DNA of 64,000 nt from assembly GCF_003996965.1 (NCBI RefSeq), contig NZ_QWDM01000007.1:1-64000 (forward strand), given 5' to 3'. Below the pieces are notes generated by a model. It did no database searches, was not told where the DNA came from, and saw only the letters and a list, made by a program, of their open reading frames with translations. The translations under genes and the position numbers were made by a program. This document shows, in pieces, positions 1-7,636 of this stretch (the first letter of the stretch is position 1; each line of letters begins with the position of its first letter). The DNA comes from Flavobacterium cupreum. GTDB lineage: Bacteria; Bacteroidota; Bacteroidia; Flavobacteriales; Flavobacteriaceae.

Positions 1-28
1 TTTTAATACTTAATTCACCACAAAACCT

Positions 29-117
29 GGTGGTCAATTTGCTCCGGAATTAGGTGGTCAGTTTGCTCCGGAACGGGTGGTCAATTTACTCCGGAATTAG
101 GTGGTCAAATTGACCGG
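29..117. repeat. Tandem ~24-bp repeats, probable IS21-type element end
   Basis: Four near-identical copies of a 22-24 bp unit (GGTGGTCAATTTGCTCCGGA) start at 29, 53, 76 and 100, spaced 24, 23 and 24 bp; the last is shorter and diverged (tgaccgg). Multiple short repeats at an element end are typical of IS21-family insertion sequences. No transposase is visible, so any element body would lie left of the window. The family assignment is inference. Confidence 0.55.
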
Positions 118-321
118 TTTTTCCAGCCGTACAGCTGGAGGGTTATTTTTTTGTTGTTCTTCAAAAAGGATCATTTTGGCCAGTCTTAGGTAGGCTCTTG
201 TTGGCAGACTGCGTCTTCCTATTGCATACATCGACCAGAGCCCTTGCGATACACCCACTATGTTGGCTATCTCATTGTGCCTGAATCCAAATAGTTCTCC
301 AAATTGTTTCTCCTCTTTCAT
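97..321 (-). CDS. Short XRE/HTH-like regulator, probably truncated at its C-terminus
   Basis: This is a 74-residue protein from ATG 321; a GTG at 324 is an alternative start. Residues 15-45 resemble a helix-turn-helix of the XRE/Cro class (EIANIVGVSQGLWSMYAIGR), where a helix is followed by a turn and a recognition-helix-like segment. The last six codons (PVNLTT, then stop) are read from the fourth copy of the 24-bp repeat. The natural C-terminus may therefore have been replaced when an insertion element landed there. The 5' side faces a tandem array of palindromic TTGTTG/CAACA sites, which could be its operators. It could instead be an accessory gene of the element. The DNA-binding assignment is by eye only. 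Confidence 0.5.
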   Translation of the reverse strand: MKEEKQFGELFGFRHNEIANIVGVSQGLWSMYAIGRRSLPTRAYLRLAKMILFEEQQKNNPPAVRLEKPVNLTT

Positions 322-382
322 CACTTAGGGTGGGGTTATTGTATTTTAATATGGTTTACCATTTAATTTCTATTCTCTTTTT

Positions 383-560
383 TACAACACGGTTGTTGTA
401 GTTTTTTTTGTTGTAATTATTATTTCAACATAAGTTTCTCCAACAGAATTGTTGTAAATTTTTTGTTGTAATTATTATTTCAACATGAGTTTCTCCAACA
501 GAATTGTTGTAGGTTTTTTGTTGTAATTATTATTTCAACAGAAATTTTTACAACACAATT
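383..560. repeat. 55-bp direct repeats built of CAACA/TGTTG palindromes
   Basis: A unit beginning GTTGTAATTATTATTTCAAC starts at 410, 465 and 520, with a period of exactly 55 bp. Each unit contains two small inverted repeats: GTTG...CAAC across the AT-rich core, and CAACAgaatTGTTG. A perfect 7-4-7 palindrome (TACAACA/TGTTGTA) at 383-400 borders the array. It lies directly upstream of the HTH gene ending at 97. Operator array and iteron-like origin are both possible; I see no replication initiator gene. Confidence 0.6.
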
Positions 561-886
561 ATTTTGCTTTTCATTTTAATTTTTGTTTCACAACGGAAAA
601 TTTTTCATGTGCCATTTTTTGACAGAAACAAATGTAATAAAAAGATTACATTTTAAGCAAAAGTAATAAAAAATATTTTTCCATCAGAACCTGTGATCGA
701 TTTGGCTAAAGGGGAATCAAATCCTTTCTAAGCCTTGAACACCGTAATTAAAGAAATATTTTTCTTATAAAAACAAAACTTCATTCCGGGAATCCTCATC
801 TATACAGGAAATTAGGACAATCTTAAACTGGGATTTTTACTACAAAATCAGGTATTTGTACGCAGTTGTGTAACTCGCAATAGCTC

Positions 887-894
887 TAAATTTG
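887..894 (+). promoter_or_regulatory. Candidate -7 box for the tyrosinase cassette
   Basis: TAAATTTG matches the Bacteroidota -7 consensus TAnnTTTG, 43 bp before the ATG at 937. No TTTG sits at the expected 19-21 bp upstream, so this is a weak call. Apart from this box I see nothing in 561-886, which is AT-rich and non-coding. Confidence 0.3.
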
Positions 895-936
895 AATTGG
901 CCAATACGGTACAGTCATATTAATGGGAGTTTATCA

Positions 937-1878
937 ATGAAAAAACGGAATCAAATTACACTGGTATTTTCTTTTTTATTCGTCAGCACCTTTTTGTTTT
1001 CTCAAAACGAACGATTAATTATTGGCCGTACCACAGGAAAGCTGTCCATTGAAAAAAAGGCCCCGATTCGGACTTTTGGTTTTACAAACTCGCTTTCGGG
1101 ACAGGTTACTTTGCCGGGATCGGAGATCGATATGAAAGTGGGAGATAGCATCAATATCGATTTCTGGAATATTTCGCAGGGAAATCCGGTGTCGTTGTAT
1201 TGCCGGGATATTGAATTTGTGCAGCGTACTGCCGAAAATGAAGTCATGACCAAAAAAGAGCCGGTGCACCATATGGAACATGGGTTTTATTCTTTTGTGG
1301 CTCAAAAAGCAGGAACGTATTTGTATTATAGTCCCGAAAATTATCCGTTTAATCTTCAGGCAGGCATGTTTGGGGTCATTATCATACGTTCAAAAGAAAC
1401 CGATGTTTTACCCGCTAAAGTTCTGGCTGAGGTACTATGGTGCAGTACTGAAATTGATCCTATATGGCATACCGATGCGATTATGGGTACGGCATACGAT
1501 ACGAGCAATAAGCCCGTAGTGCTGCCGGATTTTAAACCGCAGTACTTTTTGATTAATGGCCAGATCGCTACTAAAAATAAAGGCTTGCAAGTATTGGCGA
1601 ATAAAAAAGAGGCCGTGTTGCTGCGTCTGGTTAATGCGGGGCTGTACGGGAACGAAATACAGTTTCCGCCTCAGGCAAAAGTCAGGTTAATTTCAGGAAA
1701 TGAGAAGAACCTGACCACATTTTCCGGAGCATGTAAAGTACAGCTTCCTCCGGGCGAATGCATGGAGCTGGAGGTTTTTTTAGAAAATGTTTCAGATCAG
1801 GAAAAGATCGGCTATCACTTTACAGATCCGGTTTCCAAAAAAATAAGCTACAACGCCGGTATTCCGGTATTTTATTAA
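937..1878 (+). CDS. Secreted multicopper-oxidase-like protein without recognisable copper sites
   Basis: The product has 313 residues from ATG 937, chosen because it begins a clean signal peptide (MKKRN, hydrophobic stretch, FLFSQ); the frame is open 15 codons further upstream. Two cupredoxin-like domains can be traced. The first has a GTYLYYS...GMFGVIII segment matching the GTYWYHSH...GLxGxLIV region of multicopper oxidases. The second begins YFLINGQ and continues LLRLVNAG. The HxH and HxxHxH copper motifs are missing: the HSH position reads YYS. It is therefore probably not an oxidase, but a structural, copper-carrier or maturation protein. It starts a three-gene run of exported proteins ending with a tyrosinase, which suggests a role there. 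The fold is fairly sure; the role is inference. Confidence 0.65.
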   Translation: MKKRNQITLVFSFLFVSTFLFSQNERLIIGRTTGKLSIEKKAPIRTFGFTNSLSGQVTLPGSEIDMKVGDSINIDFWNISQGNPVSLYCRDIEFVQRTAENEVMTKKEPVHHMEHGFYSFVAQKAGTYLYYSPENYPFNLQAGMFGVIIIRSKETDVLPAKVLAEVLWCSTEIDPIWHTDAIMGTAYDTSNKPVVLPDFKPQYFLINGQIATKNKGLQVLANKKEAVLLRLVNAGLYGNEIQFPPQAKVRLISGNEKNLTTFSGACKVQLPPGECMELEVFLENVSDQEKIGYHFTDPVSKKISYNAGIPVFY

Positions 1879-1895
1879 TATTTAAACCAACTATT

Positions 1896-2324
1896 ATGAA
1901 AACAACACTATTTTATTTCATACTCCTTTTTTCGTTTTCGTTCTCCTTTGCACAGAGCAAACCTACTTTTTCGGTAGTGGGCAATGCCACCAATAAAGAG
2001 AGCGTATTGAAAACGAAACGACTGGATATTTCTAAAATTAAGGTCGAAAACATTTCGAGCAAACCCATCTATCTGGTTTGGGAAACAGTGTCGAATACTT
2101 TTCCTAAAGAATGGGATTGTTCGATGTGTCAGCATGGCGCCTGCCAGATCGGAATTCCAAAAGGTTCGGCTTTTAATAAACTCAATGCAGACCAGCAGGG
2201 ATTTATTGCCATACATGTACTTCCGGAGAATAAAAAAGGCAATGGTACCGTAAAATTTAAGATTTACGATAAAGCCAATCCTGCATATGCCAAGATTTTA
2301 ACCTTTGAAGTCGAAGTGCTTTAA
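1896..2324 (+). CDS. Small exported Cys-rich beta domain protein of the tyrosinase cassette
   Basis: The product has 142 residues from ATG 1896, 17 bp after the preceding stop, with a signal peptide ending SFSFAQ. The mature part looks like a single all-beta domain common in Bacteroidota secreted proteins: a Lxvw-type strand, a WDCSMCQHGACQIGIP loop, then a strand rich in lxVlPenk followed by KIYDKANP. The loop has three cysteines and a histidine (C-x2-C-x-H-x2-C), which could bind copper or form disulfides. The position between a cupredoxin-like protein and a tyrosinase suggests a copper-delivery or assembly factor. That would be analogous in role to Streptomyces MelC1 but unrelated in sequence. 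The function is not proven. Confidence 0.6.
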   Translation: MKTTLFYFILLFSFSFSFAQSKPTFSVVGNATNKESVLKTKRLDISKIKVENISSKPIYLVWETVSNTFPKEWDCSMCQHGACQIGIPKGSAFNKLNADQQGFIAIHVLPENKKGNGTVKFKIYDKANPAYAKILTFEVEVL

Positions 2325-2364
2325 GAAAACGAACTAATTCAATATTCACCCAAAAACAAACAAC

Positions 2365-3831
2365 ATGAAAAAAATTACCAACTTACTCTTTATTATACTG
2401 ATCACGGGATTATCCTTTGGTCAGGGTAATGCCAATGCGAAATATACGCGTTGGGATGTCACTTCATCTGAAGGAAAAGCCAATCTGACAGCCATGAATA
2501 CGGCTTTTGAAAAAATGCGTGCCATGGGCTGCGATAATGGCCTGGCCTGGTACTATCAGGGAGCGATACACAATATTCCGACGGTTATTAATGGCAAAAA
2601 TGTACTTTGTCCGCAGTATCAGACCAGTAAAGATAAACTTTGGGCATGGGCAGATTGTACTCACAACGGATCAGACAGTGCGTCTCTGAATTTTCTTTTA
2701 TGGCACAGAATGTACATCTGGTACTTAGAAAAAATTGTCCGTGAATTATCCGGAAAAGAAGATTTTGCTCTTCCGTACTGGAATTACGGCAGCAAGGAAG
2801 TGACCGAAAACATTATGCCGGCACAATTAACAGACAAATCGGGTTCTTTGTATACGGCAGCCCGATACAGTATCCTGAACAACGGACAGCCGATTCTTCC
2901 GGATCAGGTCGATCAGATTCAGTCGGCACTGGGAGAATTGCAAACCAACCCTTCTTTTAGCGGAAAAGCCGGATTTAGCAAAAACCTCGAAATTGCACCT
3001 CACGGGTACATGCACGATCTTATAGGCGGAGAATATGCCAATCCGGGTGAAACATATTATAATGAAATCTACCAGAAGGAATATTCAGGTTTAATGGCAA
3101 ATGTTCCGTCTGCCGGATTTGACCCTGTTTTTTGGCTGCACCATAGTATGATTGACCGTATTTGGGAATCCTGGGATGTTTCGGCTTATGGCCAGCGTCC
3201 GAGTCTGGAAGACCTAAAAGCGAATCCATGGCCTTATGAGTTTATCACTCCAGATGGCAAACATATTACCTATACGATGGAAGAAGTATACAAGATTGTT
3301 TTTAATCTGGATTATAAATATGATAACCTGCTTTACGGCTCTACGACTCCGGTTTTAGCTTCCAACAAAACGGCATCAAAAAAGAAAATTGCCTTTCAGG
3401 ATTCAAAAGAGCAGGTGGTATGGGAACAAAAAATAGGGAAGGTGCTTGGGACTAGTGCTTTTAGTCATAAAGTAACGAGTACATTCGCCAAAAGCACGAA
3501 TAAAGTTTTTAAAAGTGCCAATTCTAAATTAGTTCTAAATTTAAGTGTAGCGGTGTACAAAGAACCGAAAGATTATTATACCGTTTTCCTTAGATATCCG
3601 GGCAAAGCAGATCAGTATGTAGGCACAATGACTTTCTTTGGAGTAGCCCACGATCATGGCATGGAAGACGATCATCCGATAAGCGAAGACGGGATAAAAC
3701 TGAATTTCTCCTACTATATTTCAGATGACTTAGTCAATACAGACAAGAACTTCGAAATTATCATAAAAAAATCAGGAGCCGGAGATGCTAAAGTAACACT
3801 GGAAAAAATTAGTGTAACGAAAGCAAACTAA
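2365..3831 (+). CDS. Secreted tyrosinase / polyphenol oxidase
   Basis: This is a 488-residue type-3 copper oxidase that should hydroxylate monophenols and/or oxidise diphenols to quinones. It has a signal peptide (MKKITNLLF...LSFGQ). CuA ligands are probably H69 (GAIHN), H100 (DCTH) and H114 (LLWHR). CuB ligands are H213 and H217 (HGYMH) and H260 within DPVFWLHHSMID, which fits the tyrosinase signature D-P-x-F-x3-H-x3-D. H100 and H114 are 14 residues apart, whereas H-x8-H is usual, implying a five-residue insertion. Residues from about 340 to the end form a beta-rich C-terminal domain like that of plant-type polyphenol oxidases, which can cover the active site until cleaved. It is the last gene of the cassette and is followed by a strong terminator. 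Confidence 0.9.
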   Translation: MKKITNLLFIILITGLSFGQGNANAKYTRWDVTSSEGKANLTAMNTAFEKMRAMGCDNGLAWYYQGAIHNIPTVINGKNVLCPQYQTSKDKLWAWADCTHNGSDSASLNFLLWHRMYIWYLEKIVRELSGKEDFALPYWNYGSKEVTENIMPAQLTDKSGSLYTAARYSILNNGQPILPDQVDQIQSALGELQTNPSFSGKAGFSKNLEIAPHGYMHDLIGGEYANPGETYYNEIYQKEYSGLMANVPSAGFDPVFWLHHSMIDRIWESWDVSAYGQRPSLEDLKANPWPYEFITPDGKHITYTMEEVYKIVFNLDYKYDNLLYGSTTPVLASNKTASKKKIAFQDSKEQVVWEQKIGKVLGTSAFSHKVTSTFAKSTNKVFKSANSKLVLNLSVAVYKEPKDYYTVFLRYPGKADQYVGTMTFFGVAHDHGMEDDHPISEDGIKLNFSYYISDDLVNTDKNFEIIIKKSGAGDAKVTLEKISVTKAN

Positions 3832-3856
3832 GCATAAAACAATACTAAACTAGTAA

Positions 3857-3888
3857 AAAAAAACGGCTGTCATCTGACGGCCGTTTTG
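3857..3888 (+). terminator. Rho-independent terminator after the tyrosinase gene
   Basis: An A-run leads into AAAACGGCTGTCA, a two-base loop, and TGACGGCCGTTTT. The 13-bp stem has one G-T wobble and is flanked by A and T tracts. Nearly the same hairpin occurs at 9244-9273. Confidence 0.8.
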
Positions 3889-3897
3889 CATTAACCC

Positions 3898-3949
3898 GTT
3901 TGGTGTAATTCGAAACTAGTGTCAGGCTGAGCGGAGTCGAAGCCCTTTT
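3898..3949. repeat. Dispersed repeat, copy 1 (gagcggagtcgaag family)
   Basis: A 29-bp core (GTCAGGCTGAGCGGAGTCGA plus AGCCCTTTT) is identical at 55634-55662, and the upstream flank is also similar. A related inverted fragment lies near 47017-47042. It sits between genes and shows no coding potential. Confidence 0.75.
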
Positions 3950-4012
3950 GTTTATTAGATCAAATCAGCATTTCAGTACATTACCCCCAACGCGTTAATT
4001 ACTATTTATTTC

Positions 4013-4020
4013 TATATTTG
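4013..4020 (+). promoter_or_regulatory. Candidate -7 box before the kinase-fold locus
   Basis: TATATTTG matches TAnnTTTG. A transcript starting about 7 nt downstream would begin near 4027, close to both ATG 4035 and ATG 4042. No TTTG box lies at the expected spacing. Confidence 0.4.
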
Positions 4021-4034
4021 CAGTATACAAAATC

Positions 4035-4661
4035 ATGGATCATGAACTACAAAATATCATTTCAGGAAAGAGCCAGGTTAGGCATGGAAATACTATCCAA
4101 ACAATCTCCCGTTACCTTAGAAAAAGCAAGAGCCCAGGCGGAACGTTTGAGTCAGGAAAGCAAATCAAAAGTGAAGAAAGAGCGTTAATAAGAGAATTTT
4201 GTAACAGGAATAGTTTTTGGATTACCTATATAAATATTAATGCTTTTATCTCTTCGGGTGCTGAGCAAAAAGTGTATCTTCAAAACAAACATAAAGTAAT
4301 CAAGCTTAACGATACTATCTACTACGAATTCTGGGAAGATTATTTGAATAGTTTACTACTACATAATTACTTCTTTCCGGATACCGCTTACCAGTTAATC
4401 GGGTTTTATGAACAAAAGGATATACTTTATGCTGTTGTCGAACAGAAATTTGTAGAATCTAATAGTACTACAAAATTAGAATACGTAGGGGAATTTTTAA
4501 TTTCAAACGGTTTTATAAATACCAGAAATAACGATTATTTTAATCCTGAAGCAGGCATTATCCTTGAAGATTTGCACGACGAAAATGTTCTGACTTTTGA
4601 TAGTAATCTGTTTTTTATCGATACGGTTTTTTATCTTACAGCAGCATTTTATAAATTATAG
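4035..4661 (+). CDS. Kinase-fold protein of the polyvalent-protein (phage/plasmid) type
   Basis: The frame is open from ATG 4035, but convincing homology begins only around 4190, after ALIREFCNRNSFWI. From there the sequence fits the small protein-kinase-like domain found in polyvalent proteins of phages and conjugative elements. It has a GAEQKVYL glycine-rich start, KVIKLN with the likely ATP-binding lysine, SLLLHNYFFPDTAY, and LEDLHDENVL (the HxxxN catalytic-loop equivalent). FIDTV supplies the metal-binding aspartate. All key residues appear present. In mobile elements this domain is usually part of very large proteins; here it stands alone. The N-terminal 50 codons overlap another ORF in a different phase, so the real start or fusion is unclear. 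Confidence 0.65.
   Translation: MDHELQNIISGKSQVRHGNTIQTISRYLRKSKSPGGTFESGKQIKSEERALIREFCNRNSFWITYININAFISSGAEQKVYLQNKHKVIKLNDTIYYEFWEDYLNSLLLHNYFFPDTAYQLIGFYEQKDILYAVVEQKFVESNSTTKLEYVGEFLISNGFINTRNNDYFNPEAGIILEDLHDENVLTFDSNLFFIDTVFYLTAAFYKL
4042..4188 (+). CDS. 48-residue ORF overlapping the kinase-fold gene; unknown
   Basis: ATG 4042 opens a 48-residue frame (MNYKISFQERARLGMEILSK..., ending KKER) that overlaps the beginning of the longer kinase-fold frame in a different phase. It is lysine- and glutamate-rich with a helical, amphipathic look. Its composition is more protein-like than the other frame over the same bases, so this is probably the frame really translated here. A -1 slip on the AAAA at about 4167-4170 would join it to the kinase-fold frame as ...SKSEERALIREF. 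It may be the true N-terminus of that protein, separated by a frameshift, or a small coupled gene. No family is recognised. Confidence 0.5.
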   Translation: MNYKISFQERARLGMEILSKQSPVTLEKARAQAERLSQESKSKVKKER

Positions 4662-4686
4662 CGACTTCATAATAAGAATAAATAGA

Positions 4687-4722
4687 TAAAAAAAATCGCC
4701 CCATTGTAGGGCGATTTTTTTT
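4687..4722. terminator. Bidirectional terminator between convergent genes
   Basis: AAAAAATCGCCC, a short loop and GGGCGATTTTTT form a perfect 12-bp stem. It lies between the plus-strand kinase-fold gene and the minus-strand SWIM gene, so it can serve both. Confidence 0.8.
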
Positions 4723-4743
4723 GCTATATCTGCATTGTTATTA

Positions 4744-6072
4744 CTAAGAAACGATCATCTTCACTCCCAGAATATGCTTGCAAATGCCTCTTTTGCCCTG
4801 ATAAGCGGTAAACCAGTCGCAGGTACATCTTTGCGAATGAATATCGATAATTACTTTGTGTATAACACCGGAACCTTTTACTTTAGCTTCGATATAACCC
4901 GCTCTTCGCTCGACGATTTCGATGTCTTCGTTATCTATAAGTTTTTTGGCATTTTTAAGCCTAGGATTTAGCGATAAAATTCGCTCCGTTTTAAAAGGAA
5001 GACGTCGGTAGAAATGTGCTTTTTCGCTTAAATCATAGCCCAATAATCCCATTGAGGATAAGTTGGAAGTCAGATTATCCATAGTGCCGAAATCAATATC
5101 ATTTTCAATAGAAAGCATGGTAGGATCAAAAGTTTCATTCGATTTTAATAAGCTGTTTAATCCGTACACCCATTCTATGGGTAAGTTTTCGGTCATGGTT
5201 TCCAGTACATTTCCTTCTCCTGAAAAGCCACGGTACGAATCGGGAGAAAAAGCCATTAAAAGCTGCATTTTTCCAAATTCGGCCACTATTGCACAAGTTT
5301 GTTTGTCTGACGATTCATAAATATAAATTTTATCTACAATAGCCAGGATTCCTTCTAAAAGACGCAATCTTTGTACGCCGCCAATTCGAACGCTGTCGGT
5401 TGTAGCCAAGGTCGAAAACATAAATTTGCCGGCTCTTTTTGTTATAAAAAAATCACCCTTTACAGACCCTTTTGGTAAACTCTGAAACAATTGGATCGTC
5501 TGAATTTTATTCAGTTCAAACTTCAGATCCATATCTGCCAGATACAACTGAACGCTTGTTAAACCTTTGATCCATCGCATGGGCAAGGTTACTTTTTTCT
5601 CGGTCACTTTTGCTTTGCTGGTAATCACCTGAACCTCCTGCTGACCCACGGCAAGGGTTACTTTTTCGTTTTTCTGAATCGCATTTAAGGCATTCAGCAT
5701 CGGGTCATTAAAATCGACATTAGTGGTTCCGTTGGCAATAAATTCACCATCAATCGCTTCGGGTTTCATGTCCAGCCGTACGTACACACCATTGCAGGAC
5801 GAAAACCCTTCGAAACGCAATCGCTCTGATCCTGCCGATACAATTGGATCGCGCAGACTTGGCGGAATTGGCCCAAAACTGGAACGGACTACTTTGGCAA
5901 TCGTTGTCCAGCATTTTGCCGTGACATAAGGATCGGTCAGGCTTCCCCAGAAAAAACACGGAATGTTATTGACTTCTTCAATTTCGGTCTGATGGGCCAG
6001 AACCAGATTGTTGATGCCTTTTGCTTTGCTGTACGTTGAAATTCCTTTGTAATTATATTCGAGATCTGTCAT
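4744..6072 (-). CDS. SWIM zinc-finger protein
   Basis: This is a 442-residue cytoplasmic protein. The C-terminus carries a SWIM zinc finger (CxCx(n)CxH): QRCTCDWF followed about 10 residues later by GICKHIL. SWIM fingers bind nucleic acid or protein partners. The rest, including a beta-rich middle with QVITSKAKVTEKKVTLP, is not assigned. Related SWIM proteins in bacteria are commonly encoded beside WGR/HEAT-like proteins, MoxR-type ATPases and von Willebrand A proteins. Only a damaged WGR-type partner is left upstream here (6 bp gap). No AAA or VWA gene is in the window. The gene itself looks intact, which is odd beside a broken partner. Confidence 0.75.
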   Translation of the reverse strand: MTDLEYNYKGISTYSKAKGINNLVLAHQTEIEEVNNIPCFFWGSLTDPYVTAKCWTTIAKVVRSSFGPIPPSLRDPIVSAGSERLRFEGFSSCNGVYVRLDMKPEAIDGEFIANGTTNVDFNDPMLNALNAIQKNEKVTLAVGQQEVQVITSKAKVTEKKVTLPMRWIKGLTSVQLYLADMDLKFELNKIQTIQLFQSLPKGSVKGDFFITKRAGKFMFSTLATTDSVRIGGVQRLRLLEGILAIVDKIYIYESSDKQTCAIVAEFGKMQLLMAFSPDSYRGFSGEGNVLETMTENLPIEWVYGLNSLLKSNETFDPTMLSIENDIDFGTMDNLTSNLSSMGLLGYDLSEKAHFYRRLPFKTERILSLNPRLKNAKKLIDNEDIEIVERRAGYIEAKVKGSGVIHKVIIDIHSQRCTCDWFTAYQGKRGICKHILGVKMIVS

Positions 6073-6078
6073 TTTTCT

Positions 6079-7247
6079 TTATTTTAAAATTTGCTTAATC
6101 AATGATTTAAGCGACGCATTATCTTTCCATTGTTCAAAGAATACTAGAGCTTTGGCCGATGGTTTTTGATTGGTTTTGGTCAAAATATCCAGATAGTTTT
6201 CTATTATTTTCCTGAAGTTGGTTGGTAATTTTTCTTTTAAATCAAGATTTTCAAAGAACGATGTTAATAACTTCAATAAAGCATTATTATGCAGGGATGA
6301 GACATCCTTCAGAGCAATTAGTCCGTCGACCAATCTTAAAAACACACCGTATTTTCCGGTGGCGAGAAAGGCTATTTTCTGAGCAAAAAGCGCAACATCA
6401 ATAGCTTGTTTTTCTATTAACTGAATCAAAACTTCAGAGGCTAGTAATCGTAAATCTTTTTTCTCCTGAAAGAAACATACGGCAAATAAAAGCAATGTGG
6501 TTTCTGAAAATCTAAATTCCGGTCTGTTTACTACATCCAAAAATCCTTTTAATTCCGGTTTTGAACCATCTGCAATTGTAGAATTATGCAGCAAAATCAA
6601 AGCCAGTGCGTCTGAATTCTGTGGTGTTAAACTGTGCCAGTAAAAAGTATTTCCGGAATAATTTAAACCATAATCCCAGCTGTTTGAACGGCTGTAGATA
6701 TCCTGACTGTAAAGTAAGTAATTTGGGATTTTTGTGTAGTTAGGAAAATCTAATTTCAGTTCGTACCATGATGGCGTTCTTTCTTTTTCCTTGGTCTGAT
6801 AATTCGTCCATTCGTTCCATTTTTCTTTAAATTTAATTTCAGTTTCAAACGGAGCCACTACAAACGGAACACTTTTTAGATATGTATTTTCAAATTGAGG
6901 GAAAGTATCGTTTGGATAAAAAGTTCTGGCGGCAACCGCCCACAAAGATAAATTTCCGGTTTCTTTGGTTGTTTTACCCATAGTTGCCAGAAGTTTAGAA
7001 AACAAAGAAGTTGAATCTAAATTAATTTCTTCATCAACACCAAGACAGAATGACAAAAGCGATTTCATTTCGCCTTCTATCTGATTTAATAACGGAATGG
7101 CTTCTTCAACATTTTCCCTTGGCATACGCGCGATCGCAATAGCCAAATCGACAGAATCAATTTCTTCATTGTTATTTTGGTACGCAATTACTCTTTCCAA
7201 CAGAACTTATCGGAATTTCCATCTATGTATTTCAGGTGTTTTTTCAT
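6079..7247 (-). pseudogene. WGR / repeat protein (DUF6493-like) with internal deletion
   Basis: A 19-codon frame from ATG 7247 reads MKKHLKYIDGNSDKF, which is how WGR-domain proteins of this group begin. It then reaches a stop after CWKE at 7188. The following long frame (6079 to about 7200, 373 codons, only TTG/CTG starts) continues as a helical repeat protein of the DUF6493 type. The join looks like a large internal deletion that removed most of the WGR domain and the N-terminal repeats and shifted the frame. If the long frame is still translated from TTG 7200, it would give a headless protein. It sits 6 bp before the SWIM gene, so the two were probably one operon. Confidence in decay is moderate; a sequencing error cannot be excluded. 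Confidence 0.6.
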
Positions 7248-7415
7248 GCTTATTTGTTGACTGAATTGATAAAAATAAAAGGTGCGTAGCTTCTCAAAAA
7301 TATAAAATTATTGAGGTTTGGCTGGATTTTTCAGTGAAAATTTTGGTTAAAATTATTTTTTGGATATTAAGTGTTTCAGTACTAGCTAGCTGTTAAATAT
7401 TAATTTAATTTTTTC

Positions 7416-7618
7416 TTTATTTTAAAATTTGCTTAATCAATGATTTAAGCGACGCATTATCTTTCCATTGTTCAAAGAATACTATGGCGGTTGCCGATAG
7501 TTTCTGATTGGTTTTGGTTAAAAGATCAGATAGTTTTCTATTATTTTCCTGATTAAAAGAGATCACCTTCTTTCAGGTTGCCATTCAGGATTGCTTCGGC
7601 AAAGACATTTTTTCGTAC
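7416..7618 (-). pseudogene. Fragment of a second copy of the same repeat-protein gene
   Basis: Bases 7416-7556 duplicate 6074-6215, the 3' end of the neighbouring gene, at roughly 85-90% identity by eye, including the final codons for KDNASLKSLIKQILK and the stop. The copy has a one-base frameshift after ENYL. Further upstream it can be read as FAEAILNGNLKEGDLF, which aligns loosely with the intact copy. This points to a former tandem pair of paralogues, of which only about 65 codons of the upstream member survive. The stretch 7248-7415 between the remnants shows no coding signal. Confidence 0.7.
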
Positions 7619-7636
7619 CTATTTTTAATTGTTTAG

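Noticed and set aside
383..560. CRISPR array from the 55-bp repeats
   Set aside because: The repeat and spacer parts do not vary separately: the whole 55-bp unit is repeated. There are only about three units.
1015..1305. Minus-strand frames opposite the multicopper-oxidase-like gene
   Set aside because: They are shadows of a clear plus-strand gene with a signal peptide and domain motifs.
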